This document shows, one piece after another, positions 33,901-45,645 of a stretch of 64,000 nt of DNA; the first letter of the stretch is position 1; every line of letters starts with the position of its first letter. The stretch is from assembly GCA_001600875.1 (NCBI GenBank), contig BCLD01000015.1, positions 84,628 to 148,627 on the forward strand. Direction: 5' to 3'. This DNA comes from Solicoccozyma terricola (Eukaryota; Basidiomycota; Tremellomycetes; Filobasidiales; Piskurozymaceae). The notes under the pieces are model-generated. The model was given only the letters and a program-made list of their open reading frames with translations. It searched no databases and was not told the origin of the DNA. The position numbers were made by a program, and so were the translations under genes.

Positions 33901-34523
33901 TCGATAGTGCGGGTCGCTTACTCATCATCGACAGGCTGAAGAACGTTATGAAGCTCAGTCAAGGGTGAGTGCTCGGAGGTTTGGTTCACAGTTGCAACGC
34001 GGCTGACGACGACCCTCCCTGCCTTTCAGTGAATACGTCGCTCTGGAGAAGATTGAAGGTGTCTACGCACTCTGTCCGCTCTTCTCTAGTCTCCTGGTAC
34101 ACGGTGACTCGTTGCACTCCCACCTCATCGCGATCGGCGTCATCGATCCCATCCAAGGCGCCGCAATGATCAACAAGGTGCTTGGGAAAAACTTGCAGCC
34201 CACTGATTTGGATCAGCTGCGAACGGACGTTAAAAACGAAAAGGTCAAAGCAGAGGTTGTTCGTCAATTGACCACTTATGCCAAACACGCAAAACTGAAC
34301 GGGTGAGTTGAGGCCGGTCCACTGGTCATACGACCCGGGGCTGATGTCGTTGATTTCCTCCCGCAGATTCGAGATGGTCAAGCAAGTCCACCTCATGGTG
34401 GATCCGTTCGACCCAGATCTTATCACTCCGACGTTGAAATTGAAGCGGAACCTTGTCGCCAAGGCATACAAGGACGTGATCGAGGCTATGTACAACTCAT
34501 ATGCGTCACCCGCGAAGCTATAA
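30935..34523 (+). CDS. FAA1: Long-chain fatty acid-CoA ligase
   Basis: Sixteen exons (30935-30985, 31129-31162, 31341-31355, 31472-31537, 31602-32512, 32698-32831, 32917-32963, 33033-33130, 33196-33293, 33361-33376, 33440-33477, 33540-33627, 33690-33724, 33791-33964, 34030-34302, 34367-34523) give 744 residues. The N-terminal [15 protein letters not shown] is typical of the Faa family. The AMP-binding signature is [19 protein letters not shown]; further marks are STGSAPLS-like [30 protein letters not shown] and [20 protein letters not shown]. It activates long-chain fatty acids with ATP and CoA at the ER, lipid droplets or peroxisomes. Exons 3 and 10 are only 15 and 16 bp. The 911-bp exon 5 stands out among otherwise tiny exons. 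Confidence 0.94.
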
Positions 34524-34661
34524 GAATGTGCGAGGTGCAGGGACAGCCGGTGTGATATTTCAGCTTGTAGTGAATCATGGTGAATTGGATCGATTATGCT
34601 CGTTTAAAGGTTCATACAACGTGTCTTTCTCGTCTCTGTCGATCTCTCATCGCCTTCAGCA

Positions 34662-36571
34662 TCACGACGGTACAGCGTCCAAAATCTGCATAACTCCCTG
34701 CCTCAACAACGTGACATTATACTCTATCATCCCTTTCCTCGACCTCAACACGTCTGATCTCATCTTGCAAATGAGTGCCAACTTGCTAGAAGGCCACGTT
34801 CAGGTGTTTGTTAGTCTCCCCTTTCCTTCCCTACGGTATCAACTGAGAAGGCCGACTCACTCGGTGAATTCCCAATATGCGATACTTGAATTGTCTCCAA
34901 TTCTAGCCACTTGGAAAGGCCAATCCCGTTCTTCCGCTTCTAGATCCTCATTTTCATCGTCGTCATGCAGATGAGATGTCGTCCCATTTGTTCCGTTGTG
35001 CGTTTCAACTTTTCGTTTATCCTTCCTCGCTGATTTCCGAGCCTCCGCGACGTCACTGCACATTGAATCTCACATCAGTTCAGAATTCATTTCCATCTTT
35101 TCATACGCGGCGGACGTCCGGCGAAAAGAAAAACCTAAAGAAAAACCAAGCACTCACGAAAACAACCCTTGAATCTGCGTCTTCCTCTTCAAATAATCAC
35201 TACATAACAAGAAAGTCCGACTTTCAACGTATGAGATATCCACTGCCACGTAGATTTTCGCATTGATATCGAATAAGAAAGCTTTATCCATTTCCGAGCT
35301 CTGTACGGAGGAGGGTGCTGGCTTATTCAGTACAACCATTCCCACGCTCGTTTTTCTTTTTTTGGGGTATTGTTTCATGAAATCAATCAAGCCAGACTCA
35401 CTTGTACCAACGTATTCATCAATCCTTCCAACGGTCCATAAACACCCTCCATTAATTTCTGTACCACTTTACTCCAAGCTTCAAAGATTGAAAAATCCCA
35501 AACGGACGTCAAGTGAACTCTAAATTGACTAAGTAAACCATCGATGAATGGATCTTGTTGATCTGGTGGTAGAGTGAATGGTGGACAATGATATGGAACA
35601 GATGGGGATGTGGATGGAAGAGGTGGTGTGGTAGATGATGATGGTACCGATGGTGAAAAGAAATTGATTGCGTCGAATTCTAGGAAATAATCATTCGCAT
35701 CGCGGGTGAAATTCTGATATGCCTCTGTGTTTTATTTCGTCCATCCGTCACAAGTGCGTCAGTTCTGCGGATGGGTCCAACAAGAAAAGGAGGAACAAGA
35801 TGTGTTGATTGACTCACCTTCTTGATTATCAACATGTAATGCGTCTCCTTTATGTAAAAAAATCTCGAAATTGATAGTTGGATTTTGAGCATATGCAGCG
35901 ACGAAGATCGGACCGAATGTAAGTATCGAATCGTTTCCATTTGTTAATTGCTGGTTATTCCAAAAGATCGAGAAGGGACAAGTACGAGATAAGGAAGGTC
36001 AGATTGGGTGGATGGTGATGATGCTTCGAAGATTGGGAAAACGCACGAGCATATCAACGACATAAACGATTGTTGAAATATCCGTCCATTTTAAATCAAC
36101 AGCTGGAGAAGTTAATTGAGATATTTCAAAGTTTCCAGGAGTATCGATTAATTGTAGTGGGATTACGGAGCTGTTGTGTAGCATAAACCGCAAGAGGGGT
36201 TTTGTTCAGTGGGATTGAACAAACGACAATCACTGGGGAAGAACGAAGGCCGCCCGGGGGGGGGGGGGGACTGAGAAACCCAAAGAAACTAAAACTCACT
36301 CGAAATTCACCTTTTCAACCTTCGTAGTCATATCTACATAAATTGCATCTCCAGGTTCAAGATCTGCAAATGCCATTTTAACACATGACGATTTACCGAC
36401 CCTGTGTTGTGGAGGGAGGAATAACAGTGTAGCATGTATGGGGTTATTAGGTTGATAAGGATGCCAATGCGCTAAACCCGCCAGCACTCACTTCTTGCCG
36501 CCTAGTACAAGGATCTTGCTCCTGGACTGAACACTGTGTGCTGCGATGGGAGGTGGCTGTACGATAGACAT
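34662..36571 (-). CDS. GTR2: Rag GTPase of the RagC/D type (Gtr2)
   Basis: Eight exons (36571-36492, 36401-36300, 36170-36047, 35950-35818, 35724-35402, 35300-35158, 35055-34861, 34785-34662) give 407 residues. The P-loop GGKKVGKSS is split by intron 1. The G3 region reads LIDTPGNFE, followed by STIVYVVDML and NFEIFLHKGD. The C-terminal roadblock half has FSIFEAWSKVVQKLMEGVYG, SSEMDKAFLFDINAKIYVAV and SRKGMIEYN, the last being diagnostic for RagC/Gtr2 over RagA/Gtr1. The Gtr1-Gtr2 pair on the vacuole signals amino acid supply to TORC1. A Ser/Thr/Pro loop follows residue 160, and an acidic insert comes before WPFQVARIG. It converges on FAA1 with 138 bp between stops. Confidence 0.9.
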
Positions 36572-37327
36572 GGTCGACGGCGTTGCAAGATCGATGATAG
36601 GAGGGATGGAGGACCGGGGGGAGGGGGGGGGAAAGGTGGGTGTTGAGAGGAACGTCACTGTGGCTCAATATGAGCATGACACGTCATTGATTGTGAGAGC
36701 CTCGCCCGAATTCAAACATGACACGTCATTGTCCCTTGATCGCCACCACCCGCCGGATACTAACACGGACATTTCAAACCCCCGATATCCGCAAAGTTTC
36801 GCGATCTCGGTTCCAAGACCCCTTAGCAATCGAAAAAAAAAAAGGCCATCCCGTCGTATTTCTAAACATCCATCATGGTCATCCCGTAGATCAACGAAGC
36901 ACAGGTTCGCATCCTCATCAGCGTTATCATCCATCATCATCGTTGGGTCCCCTCGTTCCCCTCGTTTCCCTTTTTCTTTCCTCCGCGCGTATCGTATCAT
37001 ATCCCTACCCTACGTCCCTCATCCATTTGGTCCTTCTCCCGACCCGATACTTGAACCTACCCTCTCCTATCTATTCGCCTCGTGTTGTCCAAACCCCCAT
37101 CTGTGTTTTTTTTTTTTTGGTGATTTGCGTGCTGGATTACGCCATTCAAAAAGAGTACTTGCTATAGGTCGGCTTTGTTATATGTGAGCCATCACCTCTT
37201 TTCCTTTTCCCTTTCTTTTCCCCTTCCTTTTTTCCCCCCATGACTTATACCCCCGGTTTGTCTCTCCCATACAGTTCCCCTCCCCTCTAACCATACAATT
37301 CCCATTCTTAACATCTTCTACTCCAAA
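36572..37327. promoter_or_regulatory. Divergent promoter region GTR2 / GCL regulatory subunit
   Basis: The 756-base interval separates the two start codons. Two direct copies of CATGACACGTCATTG lie 42 bp apart (36675-36689 and 36717-36731); each contains the dyad TGAC-AC-GTCA, similar to bZIP half-sites. Pyrimidine-rich sequence precedes the + strand start. The 213-codon open frame across this region is basic/Ser-rich without family resemblance and is not taken as a gene. Confidence 0.5.
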
Positions 37328-39252
37328 ATGACGATCCCAACCCCACCTACAACTATTCTCCTCCATACAATCTCTCAAACCCCACTCCCACCTCGTTACC
37401 CATCTGCATCATCTCCACCATGTCTTGTCCCCCCACTACTTCATACAAGTCTGCATGAAGCTTTGGATCGTAAACCACCCAGTTGGAGATTGAGAGATGG
37501 GGTTTTGTATGTTCCTGATCCTAGTGATTTACCTCATGCTGCTGGTGGTGCTGCCGGTATAAGGAATGGGAATGGGAATGGGAATGGGAATGGGAGGGAT
37601 GCTGATTCGGTTCAAGGAGATGATGAAGTCACGCTTCGATTTTATCTCACTTCAACTACCTCATCTACTTCTGTTCAACTCGAGCAAATCGAATTTGGAG
37701 TTTCATTATTCCACACCCAAAAGAAATGGAAATCGATCGATACGTTTTTAATCGGTTGGAAAGATGTTAATTACGTGGGACAACCACCTGTGAAGGGTGA
37801 TAATGGTTGTGGGGGGTTGAAATTGAAAAGTTTGGAGGAGAAGGAAAGTGAGGTTGAGGTTGAGGGATGGATTGATGAGAAGAAACGGATTCAAATGAAG
37901 GAATTGTGGGATGTACGTTTTTTCTTCATTCTCTTTTTGTCTTTCTCTCTACCGTTTCGATTTTCATCAATTCCTAACCGCGCTCTCTCTCTCTCACTTC
38001 ACCCCTACACAACAGGCACTCCCATCGATCCTTCCAGACGTAGATCAAATCGGTACAATGTCACTCCCACTTCCACTCCTCCGTCTTCTCTCCTCAGACT
38101 ATTCACCAAACGTTTCCATTTCACCTACACCCCAACCCACCTCCCCGCGTATCGACACGACGATCGATAACGATGGGTCCGAACGAACAGCAACCAGCTC
38201 AACGAATGATGTCGATCCTTCACCACATGTTCATGCTACTGAACAAGATCGAAAATTACTCGATGAAATGCCAAAACAAATTGGATCTGGAATGATGGGG
38301 ATATCGTCGTTTGGTGGACATGGGAGGAATGGAAATGATATTAGACCGAAACCACCAAAGGTTAATCGATTGAATACACCGGATTGTCATTCTTTGCCGA
38401 GGGATTTATTGTCGTTTGCGAAGGAACGGGGGATTAGTTTGTGGGCTGGGGGGAGTGGAGAAGGGAGTGGTGAGTGTTTTTTGCTTTTTCAACCCCTTTC
38501 GATCGACTTGTGTGATATAAGTTTCCCTTGGCGCCCGCGAGAGAGAGAGAGCGTGCGTACGTGAGACACGGAAGGAAGAAAGATTGATGCCACATCACAA
38601 TGATGAGAATTACCAACAAAATAGAGTCAAGCTCAGATTCTCGTCGTTCTTCCTCTCATGGAAATACTGCCCTCAGTGGCTGATCTGTGGGAGTAAGATG
38701 ATGGGTTGTTGAGGACTGGTCCGGTCGTCGGCATTTCACTGAAAATTGATGTGGTCAATGGAAAGAAGGTTACGAAGCTCGCGGGGTGTTGGGAATAAGA
38801 GTCACATACCTTTTGAATTCTCCCGAGCTGATATTTCGTCCCTCCTGTTCTGTCTTTCACCACAAGATCCCCTCCCTTCCAAACATCTGCACAACACACT
38901 AGCGGAATTCATCCCACAATTCCCTTCCTCGTTCCTACCCGCAAACACGAAATTGGGAACTATCGTCCCATTCGAAGGAGAAGGTATGGATAAGGAGTTG
39001 GGAGTCGATGTTGAATGGGTTATTGCAGTGAGTTGTCGAAAACCGATGTTTGTTGACGTTTTGTACGGGGAGCTGATTTGGTGGCGGATGGGCTATCAGT
39101 ACACTGTGGTGTCTAGGACAAGAAACGTTGTACGGGACAAAGGGTGAGATTGGGCGGCGGCGTACAATGTTAACGTCCTGGCGAACGCCGACGCTGATGA
39201 TTATTTTTCCCCCAAATCCTTCAGGTACATGATTTCTGCAAAGCTTTTGTAA
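37328..39252 (+). CDS. GCLM: Glutamate-cysteine ligase regulatory (modifier) subunit
   Basis: Five exons (37328-37912, 38016-38469, 38867-39027, 39100-39143, 39225-39252) give 423 residues, longer than the 274 of the human subunit. The aldo-keto-reductase-like core is seen in VNRLNTPDCHSLPRDLLSFA then KERGISLWAGGSGEGSDPLP, which matches the family segment around NQVNL...PPDLTAFAK, and in the end DVEWVIAYTVVSRTRNVVRD then KGYMISAKLL, matching the human tail with RYSVIVKSRG and KGYILQAKR. The subunit lowers the glutamate Km and eases feedback inhibition of the catalytic subunit in the first step of glutathione synthesis. Two inserts are low-complexity: an Asn-Gly repeat (37566-37596) and a Ser/Thr/Asp-rich loop (about 38105-38240). 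Some exon 2 loops are unlike the animal protein. Confidence 0.8.
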
Positions 39253-39470
39253 CGTGCACGGACGATACGAAATATGACAGGCGGGTTTTTATCGTAGAGT
39301 TGTATCTCATAGCAAGTTGATCTGGATAGCATCTTGATATGATCTTGATATGATGGTGATATCATGCATTCGAAGCCAAGTCACGTGGTCTTGCAGAGTG
39401 GAGGTATCGAGGTGGAGGTCAAAGTTGCCCAACAGTCATCGACAGCATCCATACACATCACCCACCCACC

Positions 39471-40957
39471 ATGGACACCCTATCCGGCTCATACTCCTTC
39501 CCTCCCATCCAGCTCGTCCAATATGGCCCTGGGTCCATATCGCACCTCCCAGCAATCATCGAGAAGCTCGTCACCCACGCCAAACCGATGGCCATGATAG
39601 TAACCGGGAACTCCCTCGCTACAAAGACACCAGTCATCAAGGATGCGGAAGAGCTGTTGAAGAAGCATGGCATGTATGGATGTACTTTCAAAAATATCGC
39701 TCAGCATGCTCGTGAGTGCTGCGGTGCGAATCGCTCATCGATGGTACCCTGTTGACGGTGGTGGTATGCAACGCGCAGCCGTAAAGGATATAAAGAACGC
39801 TCAAGATATCGCCAAGAAGGAAGGAGTAAACATCTTGATCTCCATGGGTGGTGGATCTCCTATTGATTCTGCAAAAGTCAGTCGGATGTCCAAATGAGTA
39901 GATGATGAACAATCGCTGAATACCACTTTTCCCGACTCGTCAAGGCAATCGCATACTTCATCCAGGACGAAACCAAGTCTGGTAAATTCATTCCGCACAT
40001 CGCTATTCCCACGACTCTCTCTGCAGCCGAGCTTACTCAGTGGGTAACCCTCTCCTCCATGCGAACTACACATACTATCACTTATACCCTTACCCCTTCC
40101 TTCAAAATAGAAACGCCGGATACACATCGGCCGAAGGTAACAAGGTCGGCGTCAACCACCCCCAAAACGTTCCTCGAGCAATCATCTACGACGCAACCCT
40201 CACTCTCCACACACCGAATCGTCTCTGGGTATCCTCAGGAATCCGTGCGCTAGACCATTCGCTTGAGAACTTGTACAGAGAGGGCACTCCAGGTCCTGTT
40301 CGAGTCATGTGTAGAGAGGCTGTGGGAAGGATGTTCACGGGCTTGAAGAGATGTTCGGAGGATGAGAAGGACGTGAATGCTAGGCAGGAGTGCTTTGAAG
40401 GTGCTTGGATGTCGTGAGTAAGGACTTCCCGCCTCAGATTTATGCCAATGACAAACAGGTTCGCATAGTCTCTTCTCTCTCGCGAACACGAAGCCACTTG
40501 GTCTATCGCATGCTCTAGGTCGGTCTGTGACAAGGTGGGGTACTACCTGTCAACGACTTACGTGTTTTCTTCAGGGCACATGCTGGGAGCGACTTACTCG
40601 ATCCCTCACGGTATTTGTTCTTGTCTGACACTCTCGGACACCATCGCGCTAATGTCGACTCGACTCTCTGGTGCCAACTTGATATCGCTCGCACGAGCAA
40701 TCCACTCCGTGCCCTCCTCCTACCTATCTCAGGGATACAAGCCGTCCCTGGATAGCGAATCAGGCCAAAGAGAAGCGGCGTTGGAGATTTCAAAGGCTGT
40801 CAGGAAGCTGTTGAAGGAGCTAGGATTGGAAAGTAGGCTTAGCGAATACAAGGTACCGAGAGAGGCTTTGGAAGGAATGGCTGCCAAGGTTTCTCCGGAC
40901 GGTGCTGGTTATACAAAGGAGATGGTCTTGGAGGGAATTCTGGAAAAGGTGTTTTAA
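39471..40957 (+). CDS. Iron-dependent alcohol dehydrogenase (maleylacetate reductase-like)
   Basis: Six exons (39471-39711, 39779-39876, 39945-40039, 40111-40413, 40469-40518, 40575-40957) give 389 residues. The N-terminal nucleotide domain shows VQYGPGSISHLPAII and SMGGGSPIDSAKAIAYF; the metal-binding helical domain has SSGIRALDHSLE, KPLGLSHALGHMLGATYSIP then HGICSCLTL, with the Asp/His ligands of group III (iron-type) dehydrogenases. The nearest described group is fungal maleylacetate reductases, which reduce maleylacetate in aromatic degradation, but substrate cannot be told from sequence; no other catabolic gene lies beside it. The 50-bp exon 5 was located by the LGLSHALGH motif, and its acceptor is at 40467-40468. 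Confidence 0.85.
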
Positions 40958-41431
40958 ATCGAATAGCATGTCAGATCATTCGCCCTGCAAACGACGATGA
41001 AGATTGTACTGGAGACCAGAATGACTTCACAAGGCATTGGCAGTATCCGGATCGTTCATCATCTTAGGATATAAGAGCATTGCCAGACCAACAGGATTTC
41101 ATCATCATCACCGTCTTCTTCACTTGTCATCATGTGCACACTCAGGGACTCTGAAACCACCCTCGTCGAGGCATTGAATCGCTCCATCCTTTCCGATCAG
41201 AATAGCTCTACTAGTCAGGGACCATTGCGGACGATGCATTGAACATCTAACTGTTGGGTTTGTACATTACGGAAAGCGGAGGGGAGTTGATCAACTGAAG
41301 ACCGGGTAGATGCTGCTATATGGTGGCAAATGACAGATCCCGATCGATCGCCACGTGAGATCTATGAAACAATTGTTGGTCCCTGTAGAAAGCTGTATCC
41401 ACCGATGCTGCTTCTAGACCGATTATCGACC
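40958..41431. other. Intergenic stretch
   Basis: About 470 bases between two + strand genes with no supported gene. It presumably holds the dehydrogenase 3' region and the methyltransferase promoter. Confidence 0.5.
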
Positions 41432-42446
41432 ATGTCCAACACTCTCGACATGCACCAGTCCGATCAGAAACGTGAGAGACCATCATGCGGTCACGACGAT
41501 ATGCTTGCTCCTGACGTTTATGTACACAATGTTTTTTTTAGGTTGGGACGATAAATGGTGAATCTTGACCGGGTACCGGTATCATGTGGGAGCACGTACT
41601 TATAATCACCTGTACTGGCACCAGGAAGAGAAATACCCCGGCATGGGACCAGGGACAGCCCCATGCCTCCCTTGTCCGCACGTTAGAGGAGGCAGGAAAT
41701 GGCCAAGTCCCAGCCATACCTACGGATGGAAAGGCTCTCGTTCCTGGATGCGGCAGGGTGATGAGCTCTCACTGACCGACAACAAGGAGTATAAAGCTAA
41801 CCGTGGTCTCACTCGCAGGGCTACGATGTATACCTCCTCGCTCAACGAGGACTGGATGTTCTCGGTGTCGATATCTCTGAGACGGCAGTTCAGGCTGCAA
41901 ATGAGTGAGATCTCGTGGCCGGCCATCGCATATCGTCTTTCCCCTCATGCCTTGGACACGCCACGGCTGGCGCTCACAGATGGATCAACTCCCAGGAACC
42001 TAAGCTCACAACCGCTTCCGTCAAGGCAGCCGATTTCTTCAAATTGCCCCAGCCAGAGGGGGGATACGTATTGTTCTACGACTATACGTAAGTCGGTTTC
42101 TGGGCCTGGTTTACTCTCCCCTCTAACGCGACTGATGAAATGGTCATCGTATAGATTCCTCTGCGCGCTTCCACCTACCCTCCGATCTGATTGGGCAGCA
42201 GCATACGCTCGTCTCGCTGCGCCATCAGCCACTCTCATCACCTTGCAGTTCCCACTGGACGACGACCGAGAAGGTGGTCCACCTTATTCGGTGAGCGAGA
42301 ACCTTTACGAGGAGCTCTTAGGCGACACATGGTTAAAAGTATGGGGCAGGGACGTCATGGAGAAGGAGAGTCGGAAGTCATCAGATATTGAGAAGAAATC
42401 TACAGAGCATACGAGACAAAAAATAGCGGTCTGGAAGAAGAAGTGA
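41432..42446 (+). CDS. Thiopurine S-methyltransferase-like SAM-dependent methyltransferase
   Basis: Six exons (41432-41471, 41542-41557, 41625-41757, 41819-41904, 41980-42087, 42155-42446) give 224 residues. The family entry motif WDDKW (split by the 16-bp exon 2) is followed by TPAWDQGQPHASL, SAM-binding motif I ALVPGCGRGYDVYLLAQRG, GVDISETAVQAANEW, a GYVLFYDYTFLCALPP segment and LITLQFPLDD. This is the TPMT/thiol-halide methyltransferase superfamily; fungal members methylate bisulfide or other thiols and halides. The substrate is not determined by the motifs seen. It converges on the dynamin-like gene with 94 bp between stops. Confidence 0.88.
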
Positions 42447-42540
42447 TTCTAAGTAGTCAATCGCATCGCAAGTCGGACATCGAACATCCATCATTCGCAT
42501 TTCTTCGCATTCCTCGATGCAATCGTGGGCTGATAGAGTG

Positions 42541-45442
42541 TCACTCTTCATAGAGCACGGCGCGCATGCGTTGCATGTGTTTGCTGAAGACGCCGAGTTA
42601 GATCAGTCACCAGCATCGAGATGCAGCCACCACCGCGGAACTTACTGCAACCCGTCGATTTTTTGGAAGTTCTGTTCAGCCTTTTTCGCCCTTTCCTTAT
42701 CCGCCGGCGTTCGATCGTCCATCATGATCTCGAGCTTTCGCTTTCTGCCAGGCGAAGGTTGGTCAGTCGTCAACTCGCACTCGTCGCGCAGGTTTCTACC
42801 AATGTCGTTGACAAAGTCGGTGAGATGAGAGAAGAAATTCATCTGGACGTTATCTGCTAGCATTTCCGTAGTTCTCATCGACGTCGCCATAGTCTGGAAA
42901 GCGACGCATATCAACAAGTCTTCGTTTACTTTGTCGGTGAGGTCATCCATTCCATTTCCGGGGGTTCCTGGAGGCGTTCCCATGTTGCCCTGAATTCGCT
43001 TATAGGCCCCGCGTACCTCGACAGATCGCTCCCTGTTCTGGTCCAGATGAGCCTGGGTGCACGTAATGAGCCCTTGAACTGCGCGACTGGCCGTCCTATT
43101 CATCTCTAACTTGTGGCTTTCAAGCTCGATGAAGATTCGTCTGCCCATTTGAGCAGCGAAAGCTGGCTTGCCTAAATTGCTTAAGCCTTCATCCATGCAG
43201 GCCCCAATGCAAGCCCATAGATCTTCAATCGCACGATGCAAAGAAACCGTAAGACTTGGCACCGTTCGGTCGAGGAGATGCTGAACAGCGGAAGTGATCT
43301 TGTATGAATCTTGTATACCACCCTCGGTGTGGCTGTTGTTGGCAGATTCCAGCGTTAGTAACCTAGTCCCAACAATGCATTCGAAGTAGCATACTATAAA
43401 TTTGACTTACCCTTGACAGACCTTGGCTATTTCCTCATAGTACTCAACAGTAGGTGCAACATGACCGAAATGGTCGCAAAAGAACCTCGCGCATTCAATC
43501 GCCTTCGCTGACCCCTTCTGAAAAGGGACGTGCTGGGGAACAACGTTCCTCAGCGATGGTGCTACGTCCGCGAGACGTTTCCGAATGGTGTTGAGCGCTG
43601 GATGAGACTTTCGCGATGTTCCGACTAGAAGCGCATCCTTGAAATAAATCTCGATCTTGGAGATCAACTTTATGTAAGCTTCGATAGATGAGCTATCAGA
43701 TGTAGTTGGATTGTCAATCTGCTCCTTCGCTTTGTGTCGTAGATCGTGGATCAGACGATCCCACTTTGGAAAGCTGCCGATAATGAAATGTCAATGCATG
43801 GGTGGGTCTACGACATTTATGAAGAGCGCTCACCTGTTCAACTGCATCTCATGCATACGTAGTTGAATGTGTCGAGTGACGTTCGCCACTCCGAGTCGCT
43901 CCTGTGGCGTATCTTCGAAAAGACTTCGAACTGCACCTTGTTGCCACAAGGTCATTTCTGTTGCGATGGCTTCGTTGCCACAGGTGGCGAACCAGTTATC
44001 ACGATTAGGGAAGCACTCAGAATACGTCGTATTCTCAGCGGCGAGTCGATCCGCCTTGTTGAGGACATCTAGTCGATGGTGCAGTAGTTAGTCCCAAGGT
44101 TTGGACTGACGCTCATTGCTCCCATCACTCACTGATGGTTCTTTGAGCGAAAGGATCGCATTTGAGGGCGATCGGAGCGGCCGGTTGATTGCCATACTCG
44201 GCTACAGAGCCGGTGATTGATGTTATCAGTATCTAGTATCGAAGATTTCCATTTGCAAGCTCAAACAAAAATAAACTCACAGTCTCCACTGTGGCACGAC
44301 ACGATTAGTACATTCTCTTTTTCGGCATAGCTTTCAGCGAGTTTTCGAATGGCACCTATGAGGGAACGGTACACGAAATTTCATGAACGGGACGGGGGAG
44401 ACGCATCATACACGAAGGAACTCACTCGTCCCGACGTCCGTGGATTTGATACCTATAATGATTAGTATCACATCAATGACCGTTTTAATTAATTTGGGTG
44501 GCGAAAGAGGTACACACCTGGTAAATCGACGACGGTGATGTCTAGGAATGACCTTCCTCTAGCCTGTGATCTCAAGTCGAGCGTCTCATTACCGGTTTCT
44601 TAAAGTCATCTTTGCATTTCACATACCTCGACGATCACGACGTTTTGAGAAGCCTTGTTGTTCTGGTCGTCGATCGAGAGGTCTTTGACGCGGACCTCAC
44701 GGAAGCCAACAGCGTCTTCTCCACGAAGACTGCACAAAAAGCGCAGAGGTCATTCCCATCAATACTAGAGGTGGGAAATCTAAACACCAGCTCACTTACA
44801 TTGGGAACATCGCTTCGAGATTGGCTTTTTTGAGAACACTACCAGCCGTGGATATCGGTTGCCAATCTTGATAGAGCAATTCTTTGATGGTGACGGGATT
44901 TCCATCGGTGTCTTCTACTACTCGTATGGTAACCTTGAACTCGGGATCGCAGTCGTGAACCCTTGTTCGGATTTCGGTTGGGCACCTAGATATATGTGAA
45001 AGAAAAAAATCAATCCCCATCGTCGTCGTCCTCATCGTCGTCGTCGTTGTCAAAAGGACAGACATTTCGAACTTACCTTGTCGTGGTGCCGCAGTCGACG
45101 TGCAGAGGAAGCTACGACGACGGAGGAGGGGTTCAGCATCAGCGACGTCACCCGTACACGACGACCTACGGTAGTGATTTTGGATATGCTAGAAATCCCC
45201 CAAAGGATAGTGTCAATAGTCGTCGTGCTAAGCACATCTCGACTCCACAGACTCACAGAGAGGACTTGCCGCATGATTGCGGTCCCAAGAAGACGCATTT
45301 GGGCAAGGACAAGGCGAGCTCGGGACTGTAGTGGATGAAGGACTCAGACGGACACTCGACGGTGATGGCGACGGGGAGGGACTGACGCTATCGAGGCGAT
45401 TTTCTCAAAGGTATCGATAAGTGTGAGGATGTGAGTGACCAT
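42541..45442 (-). CDS. Dynamin-superfamily GTPase
   Basis: Fourteen exons: 45442-45383, 45342-45257, 45188-45170, 45111-45077, 44985-44800, 44729-44627, 44563-44518, 44452-44426, 44355-44281, 44201-44133, 44068-43834, 43773-43411, 43362-42646, 42583-42541 (687 residues, phases close). G1 is GPQSCGKSS (residues 40-48), G2 the DCGTTTRCPTEIR region, G3 DLPG in FLDITVVDLPGIKSTDVGT, G4 NKAD in NVLNKADRLA. A stalk-like helical part follows. No PH or Pro-rich domain is visible, and the C-terminal helix with RMRAVLYEE may be the GED remnant. It is not an obvious Vps1, Dnm1 or Mgm1 orthologue and is closest in style to Mx-like fungal paralogues. Exon 3 is 19 bp. The first intron (41-bp, gtccct donor) and the last exon are the least certain. 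Confidence 0.82.
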
Positions 45443-45494
45443 GATGGATGGGATGGATGGATGGATGGGATGGATGGATGGATGGATGGATGAG
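45443..45494. repeat. GGAT microsatellite upstream of the dynamin-like start
   Basis: About twelve imperfect GGAT units lie immediately 5' of the proposed start codon of the minus-strand GTPase gene, within the 203 bp that separate it from the next gene. Confidence 0.85.
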
Positions 45495-45645
45495 TGGGTG
45501 TGGGTGTCAAGATGGATGTGGGTGATGATGATGGTGTTGTAAAGTGAGAGAAAGGGGATGCGAGTGGAAGACCCTATATATGAAGAACGACGGTGACTGG
45601 GGGTTGCCATGGTTGCCATGTTGTTCCAACAATGGATGGATTCTA

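Noticed and set aside
36546..37187. 213-codon frame between GTR2 and GCLM
   Set aside because: Overlaps the GTR2 start on the opposite strand, has skewed Ser/Arg/Pro composition and no splice or family support.
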